Origin: a virus
IMG/VR virus record: IMGVR_UViG_3300028829_006319
Span: 1-48,601 of that record
DNA length: 48,601 nucleotides
Strand: one strand, 5' to 3'
Shown here piece by piece: positions 12,827 to 21,083 of this stretch. Both the position numbers and the translations under genes were made by a program. The notes below the pieces were generated by a model, which searched no databases, was not told the origin of the DNA, and saw only the letters and a program-made list of their open reading frames with translations. Every line of letters begins with the position of its first letter. Position 1 is the first letter of the stretch.

Positions 12827-13024
12827 ATGAAAGTTGAAAGACCTGTTCAAATGGTTCTAGTTGAATACATTTGTGATGAGTGTGAAAAAGGAAAGATGGT
12901 ACAGAAAGGACATCCTAAACGAAGAGAAGTTCCTTGGCAATATCCGCATCAATGCGACAACTGTGGGCATGTGCAATGGCTTGAAGAACCAAAATATCCT
13001 CGCACTGAATGGAGAGAATTATGA
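12827..13024 (+). CDS. Small zinc-ribbon-like protein (65 residues)
   Basis: ATG 12827 follows the previous TGA by one base. The peptide contains two CxxC knuckles, CDEC (about residues 18-21) and CDNC (about 43-46), separated by about 21 residues with a basic stretch (KKGHPKRRE-like), followed by GHVQWLEEP. This arrangement fits a zinc ribbon. Zinc ribbons of this size in phages often bind nucleic acid or a host protein. No more specific family can be named. Its TGA overlaps the next start (ATGA). Confidence 0.6.
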   Translation: MKVERPVQMVLVEYICDECEKGKMVQKGHPKRREVPWQYPHQCDNCGHVQWLEEPKYPRTEWREL

Positions 13025-13161
13025 CATATGAAAAAAATTCTTTTGACCGTAGAGATTATCTCACTGAAGAAGACTGGGAAGAACTTGCTTCTGAATATCT
13101 TGCTGAAATGATTGCTGAACGTCGTACACCTTTATCAGAGGATGAAAAATGGCTCTCATGA
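13021..13161 (+). CDS. Small acidic protein (46 residues)
   Basis: ATG 13021 overlaps the preceding stop. The peptide MTYEKNSFDRRDYLTEEDWE continues ELASEYLAEMIAERRTPLSEDEKWLS. It is strongly acidic and helical. It overlaps the start of the next gene by 13 bases. No family is recognised. Confidence 0.5.
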   Translation: MTYEKNSFDRRDYLTEEDWEELASEYLAEMIAERRTPLSEDEKWLS

Positions 13162-13550
13162 TAAACTCTGAACTGAAAAAAGCCTGGAAAGAATTTATTC
13201 AAGATTGGGAAAATAAACCAGAAAAGGATATTCGTGAAAAACTTAAAGAAACTGAATACAAAATCAACAAAGAAGGAAAAGTCGTCAGTGATTTCAGCAA
13301 GTCCCGTCTTATTACTTCAATGGAAAAAGATGCTAATCCCACCGTCATGCGTCGATTGAATTCAGAAGGTAAAATAATCTTCACACCAGTCAGTCAACTT
13401 GCGGTCAAACTGATGTATAAGATTGGTGATAAGACAAAGGGTAAAGGTCATGGTGGCGAAAAGTCTTTCTTCACACCACAGGAAGCAAAGAAGAGTAAAG
13501 TTGTAGTTGTTGATCAAGACTATATGATTATTCCAAATCCATATTCATGA
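13149..13550 (+). CDS. Hypothetical basic protein (133 residues)
   Basis: ATG 13149 with GAGG nine bases upstream. The protein is rich in Lys (MALMINSELKKAWKEFIQDW, REKLKETEYKINKEGKVVSD). A central part (MRRLNSEGKIIFTPVSQLAVKLMYKIG) and a Gly/Lys-rich loop (TKGKGHGGEKSFFTP) are followed by a beta-strand end (SKVVVVDQDYMIIPNPYS). It looks like a small soluble protein that could bind nucleic acid. No family is recognised. Confidence 0.55.
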   Translation: MALMINSELKKAWKEFIQDWENKPEKDIREKLKETEYKINKEGKVVSDFSKSRLITSMEKDANPTVMRRLNSEGKIIFTPVSQLAVKLMYKIGDKTKGKGHGGEKSFFTPQEAKKSKVVVVDQDYMIIPNPYS

Positions 13551-13557
13551 GGAAAAT

Positions 13558-13719
13558 ATGACACGAAAAGAAAAAAGAAGAGCATATAAACGAAAAGCCG
13601 TGATTGCTCAAAAACAAGCCGCTGTTGAAAAAATGATTAAAAAGGCTACCGAAAATAAAGAACCAACTGAAGTGATTGATCGAAAAGAAATCAATCTTCG
13701 TGCTTACTATAATCTATAA
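13558..13719 (+). CDS. Small basic helical protein (53 residues)
   Basis: ATG 13558 has TGAGGAAAAT upstream. The peptide MTRKEKRRAYKRKAVIAQKQ is followed by AAVEKMIKKATENKEP and a hydrophobic end (LRAYYNL). It is about one third Lys/Arg. No family is recognised. The TATAAATA late promoter word overlaps its stop codon (TAA 13717-13719). Confidence 0.5.
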   Translation: MTRKEKRRAYKRKAVIAQKQAAVEKMIKKATENKEPTEVIDRKEINLRAYYNL

Positions 13720-13722
13720 ATA
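13715..13722 (+). promoter_or_regulatory. T4-type late promoter (TATAAATA)
   Basis: Perfect late-promoter word, just before the long RNA stem at 13724 and 95 bases before the ATG at 13817. It would serve the three small membrane-protein genes that follow. Confidence 0.55.
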
Positions 13723-13723
13723 A

Positions 13724-13795
13724 AAGATGACTCACGTATTATACATAACACGGGCATTGCTTAGAACTAGCGGCATTCCCTACGTGGGTCGTCTT
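13724..13795 (+). ncRNA. Long stem-loop leader RNA, function unknown
   Basis: AAGATGACTCACGTA (13724-13738) pairs with TACGTGGGTCGTCTT (13781-13795) over 15 base pairs, 13 Watson-Crick and two G-U. The 42-base loop contains GGG (13752-13754) facing CCC (13778-13780), GCT facing AGC (13759-13761 with 13769-13771), and two copies of GGCATT. The G-U pairs at positions that would otherwise be A-U suggest pairing is preserved in RNA. It is not a tRNA: there is no T-arm and the stem is too long. It lies between the late promoter word and the start of the 13817 gene, so it may be a 5' untranslated structure or a processing site. Confidence 0.55.
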
Positions 13796-13816
13796 CTTTC
13801 GATAAGGAATCATAAA

Positions 13817-13975
13817 ATGCTTAGAAGTTTATTCATGATGGCAATCGGAGCTTTTCTTGCCATCGCATTTGTTGACCCTGTATTATTTGATGAAGTTCGT
13901 GACCAAGTCAAAGAAGTTTCAACTGGTCTTTTCACAATCGCAAAAGAAGAACTCGATACTAAATTAGCCGAATAA
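13817..13975 (+). CDS. Small membrane protein (52 residues)
   Basis: ATG 13817 has AAGGAA upstream; a longer in-frame version from 13727 would start within the RNA stem and is rejected. It has one N-terminal hydrophobic helix (MLRSLFMMAIGAFLAIAFVD) followed by an amphipathic helix (FDEVRDQVKEVSTGLFTIAKEEL). The gene at 14266 has the same plan and similar residues (MLKMILYMSIGGVLALTFGP), so they look like paralogues. Similar short proteins occur in other T4-like phages, as far as I recall. A holin or another membrane role is possible but not shown. Confidence 0.55.
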   Translation: MLRSLFMMAIGAFLAIAFVDPVLFDEVRDQVKEVSTGLFTIAKEELDTKLAE

Positions 13976-13976
13976 A

Positions 13977-14255
13977 ATGCTCAAATCTTATTTTTACAAA
14001 CTCACCGAACATGTTCGGGAAACAGAAAATCCTCAAACATACTGGCAACATGGAAAGTTTGCTTTTATTAATTCTTCAATCCTTATTGGTGGTGGTGTTC
14101 TTGGTATACTCCATGCGTTCTTCCCATGGTGGTTCAAATTCACAACAAGCACCATCGTTATCCAAAGTTTCAAAAAACTCTGCGATAGCCGAAGACATCG
14201 AAAAGAATTGAATACAATTATACCAGAAGGTTATGTTTTAAAAAAACATTTATAA
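13977..14255 (+). CDS. DUF6356-like membrane protein (92 residues)
   Basis: ATG 13977 follows the previous stop by one base. The wording LTEHVRETENPQTYWQHGKF, then GGGVLGILHAFFPWWFKFTTST and a basic end matches the DUF6356 layout I recall: 'TEH..s..E.Y..H...A', a glycine-rich hydrophobic helix with a central His, 'FP', and 'T.S'. DUF6356 proteins are small, probably monotopic or single-span membrane proteins of unknown function, sometimes annotated as capsule-related. It lies between two small paralogous membrane proteins. Confidence 0.6.
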   Translation: MLKSYFYKLTEHVRETENPQTYWQHGKFAFINSSILIGGGVLGILHAFFPWWFKFTTSTIVIQSFKKLCDSRRHRKELNTIIPEGYVLKKHL

Positions 14256-14265
14256 TTAATTTATT

Positions 14266-14445
14266 ATGCTCAAAATGATATTGTATATGTCAATTGGTGG
14301 TGTGCTTGCTTTAACATTCGGTCCACCTGAGATTCTTTCTCAGTTGAGAAATGATTTTTCAATGACTTTTGGTGAAGTTTATACTTGCGCTCGAGAAAAT
14401 GTGGATCTTTCAAAAGTCGAAGCAAAATTAAGTCAATGGCATTAA
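14266..14445 (+). CDS. Small membrane protein, paralogue of the 13817 protein (59 residues)
   Basis: ATG 14266 gives MLKMILYMSIGGVLALTFGP, then PEILSQLRNDFSMTFGEVYT and a polar helix ending SQWH. It has one hydrophobic helix at the N-terminus, like the 13817 product. It has no good ribosome site. Its last 18 bases overlap the 3' end of the convergent tape-measure gene, so no terminator separates the two transcription units. Confidence 0.5.
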   Translation: MLKMILYMSIGGVLALTFGPPEILSQLRNDFSMTFGEVYTCARENVDLSKVEAKLSQWH

Positions 14446-17400
14446 AAATGGATTATGTTGATTTGAAGGTGAACGGTCAACCAATACACTTTGATGATTT
14501 GAAACTGTGCTTGAATTGTCAACAAGTTGTGTGTTGACAGCAGGTGTTTGTATCATTCTTCCATATTCTTTCAGGTCATCTTTCTGACGAATTCTTGTTT
14601 CAATTTTTTGAACATTTTCAATCAGTTTCTTTGTTTTGATTTCAAATGCCATTGCTTGAACTGATTGACTTCTTTCACTCATCTGGTCTTTAATCTCAGA
14701 CATTTTCTTCACAGTCTGAAGAACCCTATCCTCTAAAGCATTCATCGGTATCACAACTTCAGGATTGTTTTCAATACCACGATAATCACCAACTGCTATT
14801 TTTTCTGGTTGATATATCATCCTTCCTTCTGCTCCTGGCGCACCTTCGAGGCGGTCATCAAATTGTGATATATTCTGGTCATGTACATTTACACGATAGA
14901 TTGCATCTTTTTGTTTTGGATGAGATAATTGATTTCCATCACGAAGAGCATTCAGAACATTCTCAGCACGATTTCGTGTTTGCCGATACCAGTCAGAATC
15001 TTTTGCTTCCTCCGCAACTTCTACCCAAGCGTTTTGTTTTGCAATCGGTTCTGTAATTTCATTTGCTTTTTCAATCAATTCAATTGTATCTTCAAATGTT
15101 TTAAATCGTTTACCGCCCATTTGATAATACATATCTAAAAGCGCCATCTTACGAACAGGTGAATCAATCTCATTGAATATTACACCCAAAGGTTTTGTTG
15201 TTCCTTCAATAATTACATCACTATTTGAAAGTTCCGCATGATAAGTTCGAAGGGTTTCTTTCATTTGTTGGTCACCTTGAGCAAGTAACCTTTTTTGATA
15301 TTTCTCTTCAGCCTCACCCATTCTTTTTGGAAACAAATATTCCATTGTATCACTTGCTCTAACATTTCTTTCCTTTTGTGTTTCAGGATCAATCACTCTT
15401 GTCATACCACGACCAATTGCATAAGAACGAGTACCATCATCACGATAAACAGGCTTATTATTTTCATCTACTTCTGCTTTTGCAGTATGTAAGAACCCTT
15501 CTTGAAATCCAACAAATTTATTCAGATTTTGCTCATATGATTCGAAATCTTGTTTTTGTTCTTGCGTTATCTTCGGAGTATCTGTCTTAACTTCTGGTAA
15601 AGGAGCAAGTTCACCATCTTTATCACGAAAGAATCCTGTAGCTTTTTCAGTAAGCCATGAAATTCCATCTTTTATAGGTTTCAGACTGAATGGACTATCT
15701 GCTTCATAAGATTCGATTTCAACTTCTCGCATTCTTCTTTCAATGTCTAATTTTTCTTCTTCGTATTCTTCTAATTTCCTTTCCAATTCCTTTTCAGTTT
15801 CGTCATAATTTAATTCAATTTTTTCTATCTTCGCATTCATTTCATCATTGAGTTTTTTTGTTGTTTGCTCTCTTAGCATTATATTTTCTGGTGTAGTAGG
15901 TGGGACTTCTGCAATGGCTTTATTCAACGCTTGCAACCCCTCCTCTTGTGCTTTTCGAAGAGCTTCTTCTCGGGTAGTATCTAAATTTGTAAGTTGCTGG
16001 TCAGCAATTTCATAGTCACGATTCGTAATCGCAAGATTTTCACTAAGAGCCGTGAAATCTCTATCGAATGAAGAAGCGGTTTGATCATTGCGAGTAACAT
16101 TAGCTAATTGTTTTGCTTCCGAAACTTTTAGATTATTTTCCTGTATAGCTTGAACTTGTTCATCAGTTTGAGCGGCTCCTTCCGCATCACGACCTGTCCG
16201 TTCAATTACAATTCCCTTTACTTTTGAAGCATCTTTCTTTGCTTCGATGTCAAGTTGACTATCTACTCTAACATCATTACTATCTGATACCTCTTGATCA
16301 TTAATTGGAACAAATCCTTTTACTCGAGAGTTATTTTTATCTTTGATTGATTTGCCCTGTTCACCAAACAAGAAACTCATTATATCTTCCCACCATGAAG
16401 AAATAACTTCTCCCATGCGGTCTATTGTTTGTGCCACAGTTTCACCACCAATTGCTGCTAAACCAATACCAACAGCACCACCTATAAGGATACCCGCAAT
16501 TGATCCTATGATTGATCCTCCTGGACCTAAAAAAGAACCTGCCATTGCTCCAAGTTTTGCGCCAGCCCAACCACCAGCTGCCATACCCGCAAACATTCTT
16601 GAGGCATAAGAAAGAATTCCTCCATCACCACTTACAATCGCACCCACTATTTTACCTGTTTTTGAAGCATCCCATTTGTCTGAAGATTTCAAATAACTCC
16701 AAATCGCATCCGCACCAACACCAACAATTGCAGTAACAAAAGCGGTGGCAAGTGCTGCTCCTGCGGCAGCAAGTGTGCCGGCAAGAACTGTCGGTCCTAA
16801 TTTTGCTAACATACCAGACTGTAATGCCCGCATAAAACCAGCAGTAATACCACCTTGTAAAATCATATCTAAGAGTGAATTTCCTCCACTTCCCATTGGT
16901 AAATCATCTTTCTTTTTTTCTTCCTTTTTACCAGTGAGTGTTTCATGAATCTTTTTCAATATGTCAATGATTGTATTTTGGTCTTTATCCTTTTCTCTTT
17001 TTTCTTGAAGTTCTTTTTGTGAGAGTTCACGATTGGGATTTGTTTGATAGTTATTTTCATTATAAGTTGGTTTTTTTCCACGCAAAACATCAATAGCATT
17101 TTTTGCTCTCATACCATATCTTATCGGAGCAAACTCACGTACTTTCTGAACAGTTTGCTCTTTCATATCATTCAGTGTATCACCAAGAACACCTTTTACA
17201 GAAAGATTGAATAAAGATTGTGTATTTTTTGAGGTATTAGGAGAAACAAAACTGCGAGTATCTACATTTAGATTTGAAAACGAAAGGCGATTCATAATCT
17301 CTCGTTCTCTTTTTTGAACGGATACCGATTCTTCATCTTTCTTTTCAGCAAGAACTTTTGCTGTTACCATAAAGTTTTCACGAAGCTGACCAATCAAGCT

Positions 17401-17496
17401 TGAAACTAAACTTGATATATCAGTTAAATGATGATTTGTTTCATCTAATTCGTTTTTGATGGCATTTGAATTGCCAAGATTAGGTATTTCTGGCAT
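14428..17496 (-). CDS. Tape-measure-like tail protein with T4-lysozyme-like domain
   Basis: A 1022-residue protein, last in the minus-strand operon. In order it has a helical N-terminus with a Lys-rich region, two Gly/Ala-rich hydrophobic stretches (about 235-265 and 302-352) typical of tape-measure proteins, a long charged coiled coil (about 495-592), and a GH24/T4-lysozyme-like domain (about 655-852). There the catalytic Glu is in FQEGF (about 664) and a candidate Asp is in YRDDG, and ALLDMYYQMGG and WYRQTRNRAENVLNALRDG match T4 lysozyme's NMVFQMG and WYNQTPNRA. The T4 Thr26 position appears as Ala (SYAIGRG). The end holds 'GIENNPEVVIPMNAL', like the 'GE.GPEAIIPL' motif of tape-measure proteins. 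The lysozyme would help cross the peptidoglycan at infection. The start overlaps gp51 by 17 bases. Confidence 0.7.
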   Translation of the reverse strand: MPEIPNLGNSNAIKNELDETNHHLTDISSLVSSLIGQLRENFMVTAKVLAEKKDEESVSVQKREREIMNRLSFSNLNVDTRSFVSPNTSKNTQSLFNLSVKGVLGDTLNDMKEQTVQKVREFAPIRYGMRAKNAIDVLRGKKPTYNENNYQTNPNRELSQKELQEKREKDKDQNTIIDILKKIHETLTGKKEEKKKDDLPMGSGGNSLLDMILQGGITAGFMRALQSGMLAKLGPTVLAGTLAAAGAALATAFVTAIVGVGADAIWSYLKSSDKWDASKTGKIVGAIVSGDGGILSYASRMFAGMAAGGWAGAKLGAMAGSFLGPGGSIIGSIAGILIGGAVGIGLAAIGGETVAQTIDRMGEVISSWWEDIMSFLFGEQGKSIKDKNNSRVKGFVPINDQEVSDSNDVRVDSQLDIEAKKDASKVKGIVIERTGRDAEGAAQTDEQVQAIQENNLKVSEAKQLANVTRNDQTASSFDRDFTALSENLAITNRDYEIADQQLTNLDTTREEALRKAQEEGLQALNKAIAEVPPTTPENIMLREQTTKKLNDEMNAKIEKIELNYDETEKELERKLEEYEEEKLDIERRMREVEIESYEADSPFSLKPIKDGISWLTEKATGFFRDKDGELAPLPEVKTDTPKITQEQKQDFESYEQNLNKFVGFQEGFLHTAKAEVDENNKPVYRDDGTRSYAIGRGMTRVIDPETQKERNVRASDTMEYLFPKRMGEAEEKYQKRLLAQGDQQMKETLRTYHAELSNSDVIIEGTTKPLGVIFNEIDSPVRKMALLDMYYQMGGKRFKTFEDTIELIEKANEITEPIAKQNAWVEVAEEAKDSDWYRQTRNRAENVLNALRDGNQLSHPKQKDAIYRVNVHDQNISQFDDRLEGAPGAEGRMIYQPEKIAVGDYRGIENNPEVVIPMNALEDRVLQTVKKMSEIKDQMSERSQSVQAMAFEIKTKKLIENVQKIETRIRQKDDLKEYGRMIQTPAVNTQLVDNSSTVSNHQSVLVDRSPSNQHNPFLMPLT

Positions 17497-17668
17497 TTTG
17501 TCTTTGTTGTTCTTCTAAATGTTTTTTCTCAAGATACCCGTTAAGTAAATCTACATAAATTGATCTTTCATAAGGTAGCATATTATTTAATTCAGTCAAT
17601 GAAAAACTATGATGATACATCAATTCAAAATTCAAAGTGTAATGATTCATCAAGGAATCATTACTCAT
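17480..17668 (-). CDS. 51: gp51-like baseplate hub assembly protein
   Basis: A 62-residue protein. The ATG at 17668 is chosen because it lies two bases after the gp26 stop; the open frame extends to 17734 but that part overlaps gp26. The wording HYTLNFELMYHHSFSLTELN, then MLPYERSIYVDLLNGYL and a Lys/Glu/Gln tail, fits the gp51-like proteins I recall from marine T4-like phages ('LN.D.MY.H.YSL..L..ML..ER..Y...L'). T4 gp51 is needed for baseplate hub assembly and is not itself in the virion. The order gp26-gp51 is the same as in T4. Confidence 0.7.
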   Translation of the reverse strand: MSNDSLMNHYTLNFELMYHHSFSLTELNNMLPYERSIYVDLLNGYLEKKHLEEQQRQNARNT

Positions 17669-17670
17669 GG

Positions 17671-18393
17671 CTATAAAAAAAAATTTTGAAACCCTTGAAC
17701 TGTTACCGATTCTTTTGTTCCACATCCTGAACAAACATAATGAATCTCATGTTTAAGTATGGGCATGTTCTCAAAGAACTCTTGTAACATTGCAATTTGT
17801 TTTTGATTCATACTCATTACAAAATCCATCAATTCTTTTTCTGAACAATCTTCAGCTTGATATGTATTTTCATTGTCATAAATTGAATCAATCGAATAAG
17901 CAATAATCTTTAAGAATGAATCAAAATCATTTACATTTTCAATCGCTAATGTTTCAATTGTTGGATATCTTAGAATGACACCAACATTTTCATCTAATTG
18001 AAATTTATTTGTTTGACCTTCTTTCTTTTCGACTTTGATTGATTCAATGTTAATCTTGACATTTTCAGCATGTTCACAAGGTTCTTGTTTTTTGTTCACC
18101 GCATTTGGATGCCGAACAATCAATTCAATTTCTTCACCCGTTGATTTTGCTCGAATATTTAAAAAGAAATATTCAATATCAAAGGTTGGAAGTTTCATCA
18201 CATCAATTGGTGTTTGAACACAATTGTTAATAATTTGTCTCATCGCATCTAAGATATCAGTACTTCCTGCCGATTCTTGAGCAGTCAATAAAATCTTTTC
18301 TTCTTCAACCGTGAAGGGTCGATAAACAATTTCTTTATCATTCGATGGCAATTTCAATCGATAAGTAATTGTATTCAACTTTGGTAAAATCAT
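17671..18393 (-). CDS. 26: gp26-like baseplate hub protein
   Basis: The 240-residue product matches the T4 baseplate protein family I know from gp26: an N-terminal 'LPK...TY.L.LPS..KEI.YRPF.VEEEKILL.A.ES', then DAMRQIINNC, FDIEYFFLNIRAKSTGEEIEL, a GVILRYPT strand, and at the C-terminus FFENMPILKHEIHYVCSGCG with a closing FQNFFL. The CSGC knuckle, with Cys in EPCEH, could bind zinc. The protein is part of the hub at the centre of the baseplate. It is directly followed by gp51. ATG 18393 has AGGAGATT upstream. Confidence 0.8.
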   Translation of the reverse strand: MILPKLNTITYRLKLPSNDKEIVYRPFTVEEEKILLTAQESAGSTDILDAMRQIINNCVQTPIDVMKLPTFDIEYFFLNIRAKSTGEEIELIVRHPNAVNKKQEPCEHAENVKINIESIKVEKKEGQTNKFQLDENVGVILRYPTIETLAIENVNDFDSFLKIIAYSIDSIYDNENTYQAEDCSEKELMDFVMSMNQKQIAMLQEFFENMPILKHEIHYVCSGCGTKESVTVQGFQNFFL

Positions 18394-18413
18394 AATCTCC
18401 TTTCATAAACAAA

Positions 18414-21083
18414 TTAGTTTGAATGTTTTTTTTCTAATTCTATAATTTGACTCCAAGTGGGATTTCCTAACTGAAGTAATATTAAATCTTCTTGTATTTC
18501 TGGTCCAATTCCCGACAAAGTTAAGTTACCTTGAGCATCTTTTGAACCATATTTTTCCGCCATCATTACCATCACTTTGGCGCTTGCTTGTCCAGTTACA
18601 TTTGATGCAGCATTTTTTAATGGACCTGTAGTTCGTGTTGGAGTTCCCTGTTCTTCTAAGTATTCTTGTAATGTGAGTGGATTTGGATAACGCTCTGGAT
18701 AATAAAAATCCTGAACAGTTTCTGAATAAGGACCTTGTTTAGTTTTACCATCAGCTCCAGGTGTTAAATAAAAATCATCTAATTGTTCTGCATTTTCATG
18801 TTTATATTGATCTCTAAAGTAAGTTACTGTAGTATCTGGCATAGTAGGATTATTTGCTACGTCGAGTGTAGCCTGTTCTCCATCTGTTAAAGGACGAATT
18901 TTAGCAATTTCTTCTAATTCTTTTCTCACTTCATTTCGTATAGGTGTATTCGTAAGTTTTAGTTTTTGTTCTAACTTTTGCTTTTTCGCCTGGTCTACAC
19001 TTATAGCGTTCAGGAGTTTTTCATCAAGCTGGTTTCGATAAAAATCTTGATTTTCATCCAAATATAGACCACTATTATCTATTTTTGTTGCTTCTCTTTC
19101 AGCAGCCGCATAGAATTCTTCTTGTGTCATAGGTTGAACAACAGGTTCAAGTGGTGGCGTTGTATCATGTGCTAATTCTGAAATAGCGTCCGGCTCCATG
19201 ATACTCACACCAAGCTCTTGTTTTGCAACATGATCAATTGTGTTTACTTGGTCTATTGTCAATTCTTCAGGATAGTCGAGACGGTCATAAACTGCTTTCA
19301 TCACCGGATTTTGAATTTCTTCAGGAGAATCTACACCGGATTGTTCAAGTATTTTCTCCTGTGCTGATTCATGATATTGTTTAACATCATTTAACTTTTG
19401 AATTCTTTGTGCTTCGAAGTCTTCAAGAAAACCATGCCATACATTTTTTTGACGAACACCTTTTTGCATATCTTCATAAAGGGCCGCATCACCTTGACGG
19501 TCTAATCCTAAGACTCCTTCTTCAATGGGGATTATAACATTTACTTCTTTACCATTTTTTTTATCTGTATAGTAAATGTGTTGTCCTCGTTCATTAGGAT
19601 CAACATCACTAGAATATACACGATCAACTTCAATAAGGTCTTCACCACCTTTAGCAATACTAAAGACAGAATTCCGTGAAATTGATACATCACCTCTTAC
19701 ACCATCTCCTGACAATGCTTCTTTAAGTTTTTCTGGAGTTGTTTTTAGTAACAGGTCATCTACAAGTTTATTTCTTAATTCATCAATAGGAGTTTTCACG
19801 GAGTCACCACCTTCACCTAAAATATCCTCATCACCTACAGTTTCCGTCAGGTAACCATCTTGACCTGGCATAAATGAAGGCTCCTCAAGACCTAATTTTT
19901 CATATATTCTACGAAATGCTTCCGATTCAGATTCTCTCAAGGAATCTTCTTGTGTACCTTCATCTTGATAATTGGGATTCGGAGAAGTAACACCATAGAT
20001 ATCTGATAAATTTTTCTGTAAGAAGGTAGTGCCATTACCAAGTGCTTGATCCATTCTTTCCTCATGTACAACTATTGCTGCTCTTGTAACCAAACCACCT
20101 ACCTCTCGTAACACTCTTTGTTTTTCTTGTTCTTTCACTGCTTCTATTCTTCTTGCTTCTGCTGCCATTACTTCCGCTTGACTAATCCCACGAAGTTCAT
20201 CATCGTCCTCAAACGTATAAAAACCTTTAAGTGTTGTGTTTGCATCGGGTACAAGATCGGGAAGGAAGTCTTCCTGCATGGGTGCTTCCGCAGTCATATT
20301 AGGCAAAATAAGGTTATTAGGAACAGACCCGGCAAAAACTGCTGTTCCTAATGGAACAGGAGCCGTTCGTCCAGTATTTCTTTCATATTCAATTTTTTCA
20401 TAAGTAAAACCAACATTTATTTTACTTCTTTCTTCTCTTGCTGAATGATTAAATTCAATTGCTGAAACTGATTTAGGATAACAATTTGATAATTTTACTT
20501 TATAAACCCAAAAGTTTTTTCCCTCAGTTGCAATTAAATTAGCAAACACTTGACTAGCGTATCGACTATTTGATACATCAACTCCAAAAGCATTTAGTTG
20601 ATATATTTCAATATCCGCAACATAGGTGTTATGAAATGAAAAATATCCAGTATTTCGATTATGAATTAGATCCATCCAATTCATAAAAAATTCATGAAAA
20701 ATATAATTTTTATCTAAGTGCATTGAGATTGAAATATCACCATCACCATAACTTGTTCCCGCAGGTGATTCAAATCGAAAACCATTTGCGTAGGTATGAG
20801 CTTCAGTATTGATTCCACGATTTGGTATTGTGATATTTTCTGAATAGAAAAACATTCGTTCAATATCTGACTTATAATCACTTGTAGAATATTGATCATG
20901 TAAAAGCTTTACATTGTTTGGTCGTGTATAATCAATATGAAAATAAAATTTTGATAATTGATGAAGACCTGAAATCATCTTCATCATATCAACTATTGTT
21001 GCTTGGTTTGGTTTATCTTTCCAAACATTGGTCGGTTGATATGTTACTCCTCCACCTCCTGACCTTCCTGCGTCTAGTGCCAT
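18414..21083 (-). CDS. gp19/gp54-like tail-tube domain protein with long C-terminal extension
   Basis: An 889-residue protein. The first 240 residues look like the T4 tail-tube fold (gp19/gp54 family): an N-terminal 'RPNNVKLLH' strand, ENITIPNRGINTEAH, a GDGDISISMHLDKNYIFHEFFMNWMDLI segment, and KNFWVYKVKLSNCYPKSVSAIEFNHSA followed by INVGFTYEKIEYE. T4 gp54 caps the baseplate and starts tube polymerisation. The remaining 640 residues are highly charged, mostly helical and partly low complexity, with many EE/KK pairs and no recognised domain. Such a large extension is unusual for a tube initiator. Its place between gp26 and the T4-like protein at 21083 supports a baseplate-tube role. The start codon overlaps the previous stop (TGATG). 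Confidence 0.6.
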   Translation of the reverse strand: MALDAGRSGGGGVTYQPTNVWKDKPNQATIVDMMKMISGLHQLSKFYFHIDYTRPNNVKLLHDQYSTSDYKSDIERMFFYSENITIPNRGINTEAHTYANGFRFESPAGTSYGDGDISISMHLDKNYIFHEFFMNWMDLIHNRNTGYFSFHNTYVADIEIYQLNAFGVDVSNSRYASQVFANLIATEGKNFWVYKVKLSNCYPKSVSAIEFNHSAREERSKINVGFTYEKIEYERNTGRTAPVPLGTAVFAGSVPNNLILPNMTAEAPMQEDFLPDLVPDANTTLKGFYTFEDDDELRGISQAEVMAAEARRIEAVKEQEKQRVLREVGGLVTRAAIVVHEERMDQALGNGTTFLQKNLSDIYGVTSPNPNYQDEGTQEDSLRESESEAFRRIYEKLGLEEPSFMPGQDGYLTETVGDEDILGEGGDSVKTPIDELRNKLVDDLLLKTTPEKLKEALSGDGVRGDVSISRNSVFSIAKGGEDLIEVDRVYSSDVDPNERGQHIYYTDKKNGKEVNVIIPIEEGVLGLDRQGDAALYEDMQKGVRQKNVWHGFLEDFEAQRIQKLNDVKQYHESAQEKILEQSGVDSPEEIQNPVMKAVYDRLDYPEELTIDQVNTIDHVAKQELGVSIMEPDAISELAHDTTPPLEPVVQPMTQEEFYAAAEREATKIDNSGLYLDENQDFYRNQLDEKLLNAISVDQAKKQKLEQKLKLTNTPIRNEVRKELEEIAKIRPLTDGEQATLDVANNPTMPDTTVTYFRDQYKHENAEQLDDFYLTPGADGKTKQGPYSETVQDFYYPERYPNPLTLQEYLEEQGTPTRTTGPLKNAASNVTGQASAKVMVMMAEKYGSKDAQGNLTLSGIGPEIQEDLILLQLGNPTWSQIIELEKKHSN

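Noticed and set aside
13724-13795. tRNA gene
   Set aside because: The stem is 15 pairs long, there is no T-arm TTC-A sequence and no CCA-side seven-pair acceptor layout.
13727-13816. Longer start (ATG 13727) for the small membrane protein gene
   Set aside because: It lies in the 5' arm of the long RNA stem and has no ribosome site; ATG 13817 has AAGGAA and fits the paralogue at 14266.
17669-17734. Longer N-terminus of gp51
   Set aside because: It would overlap the gp26 coding end, and the family's conserved part begins right after ATG 17668.
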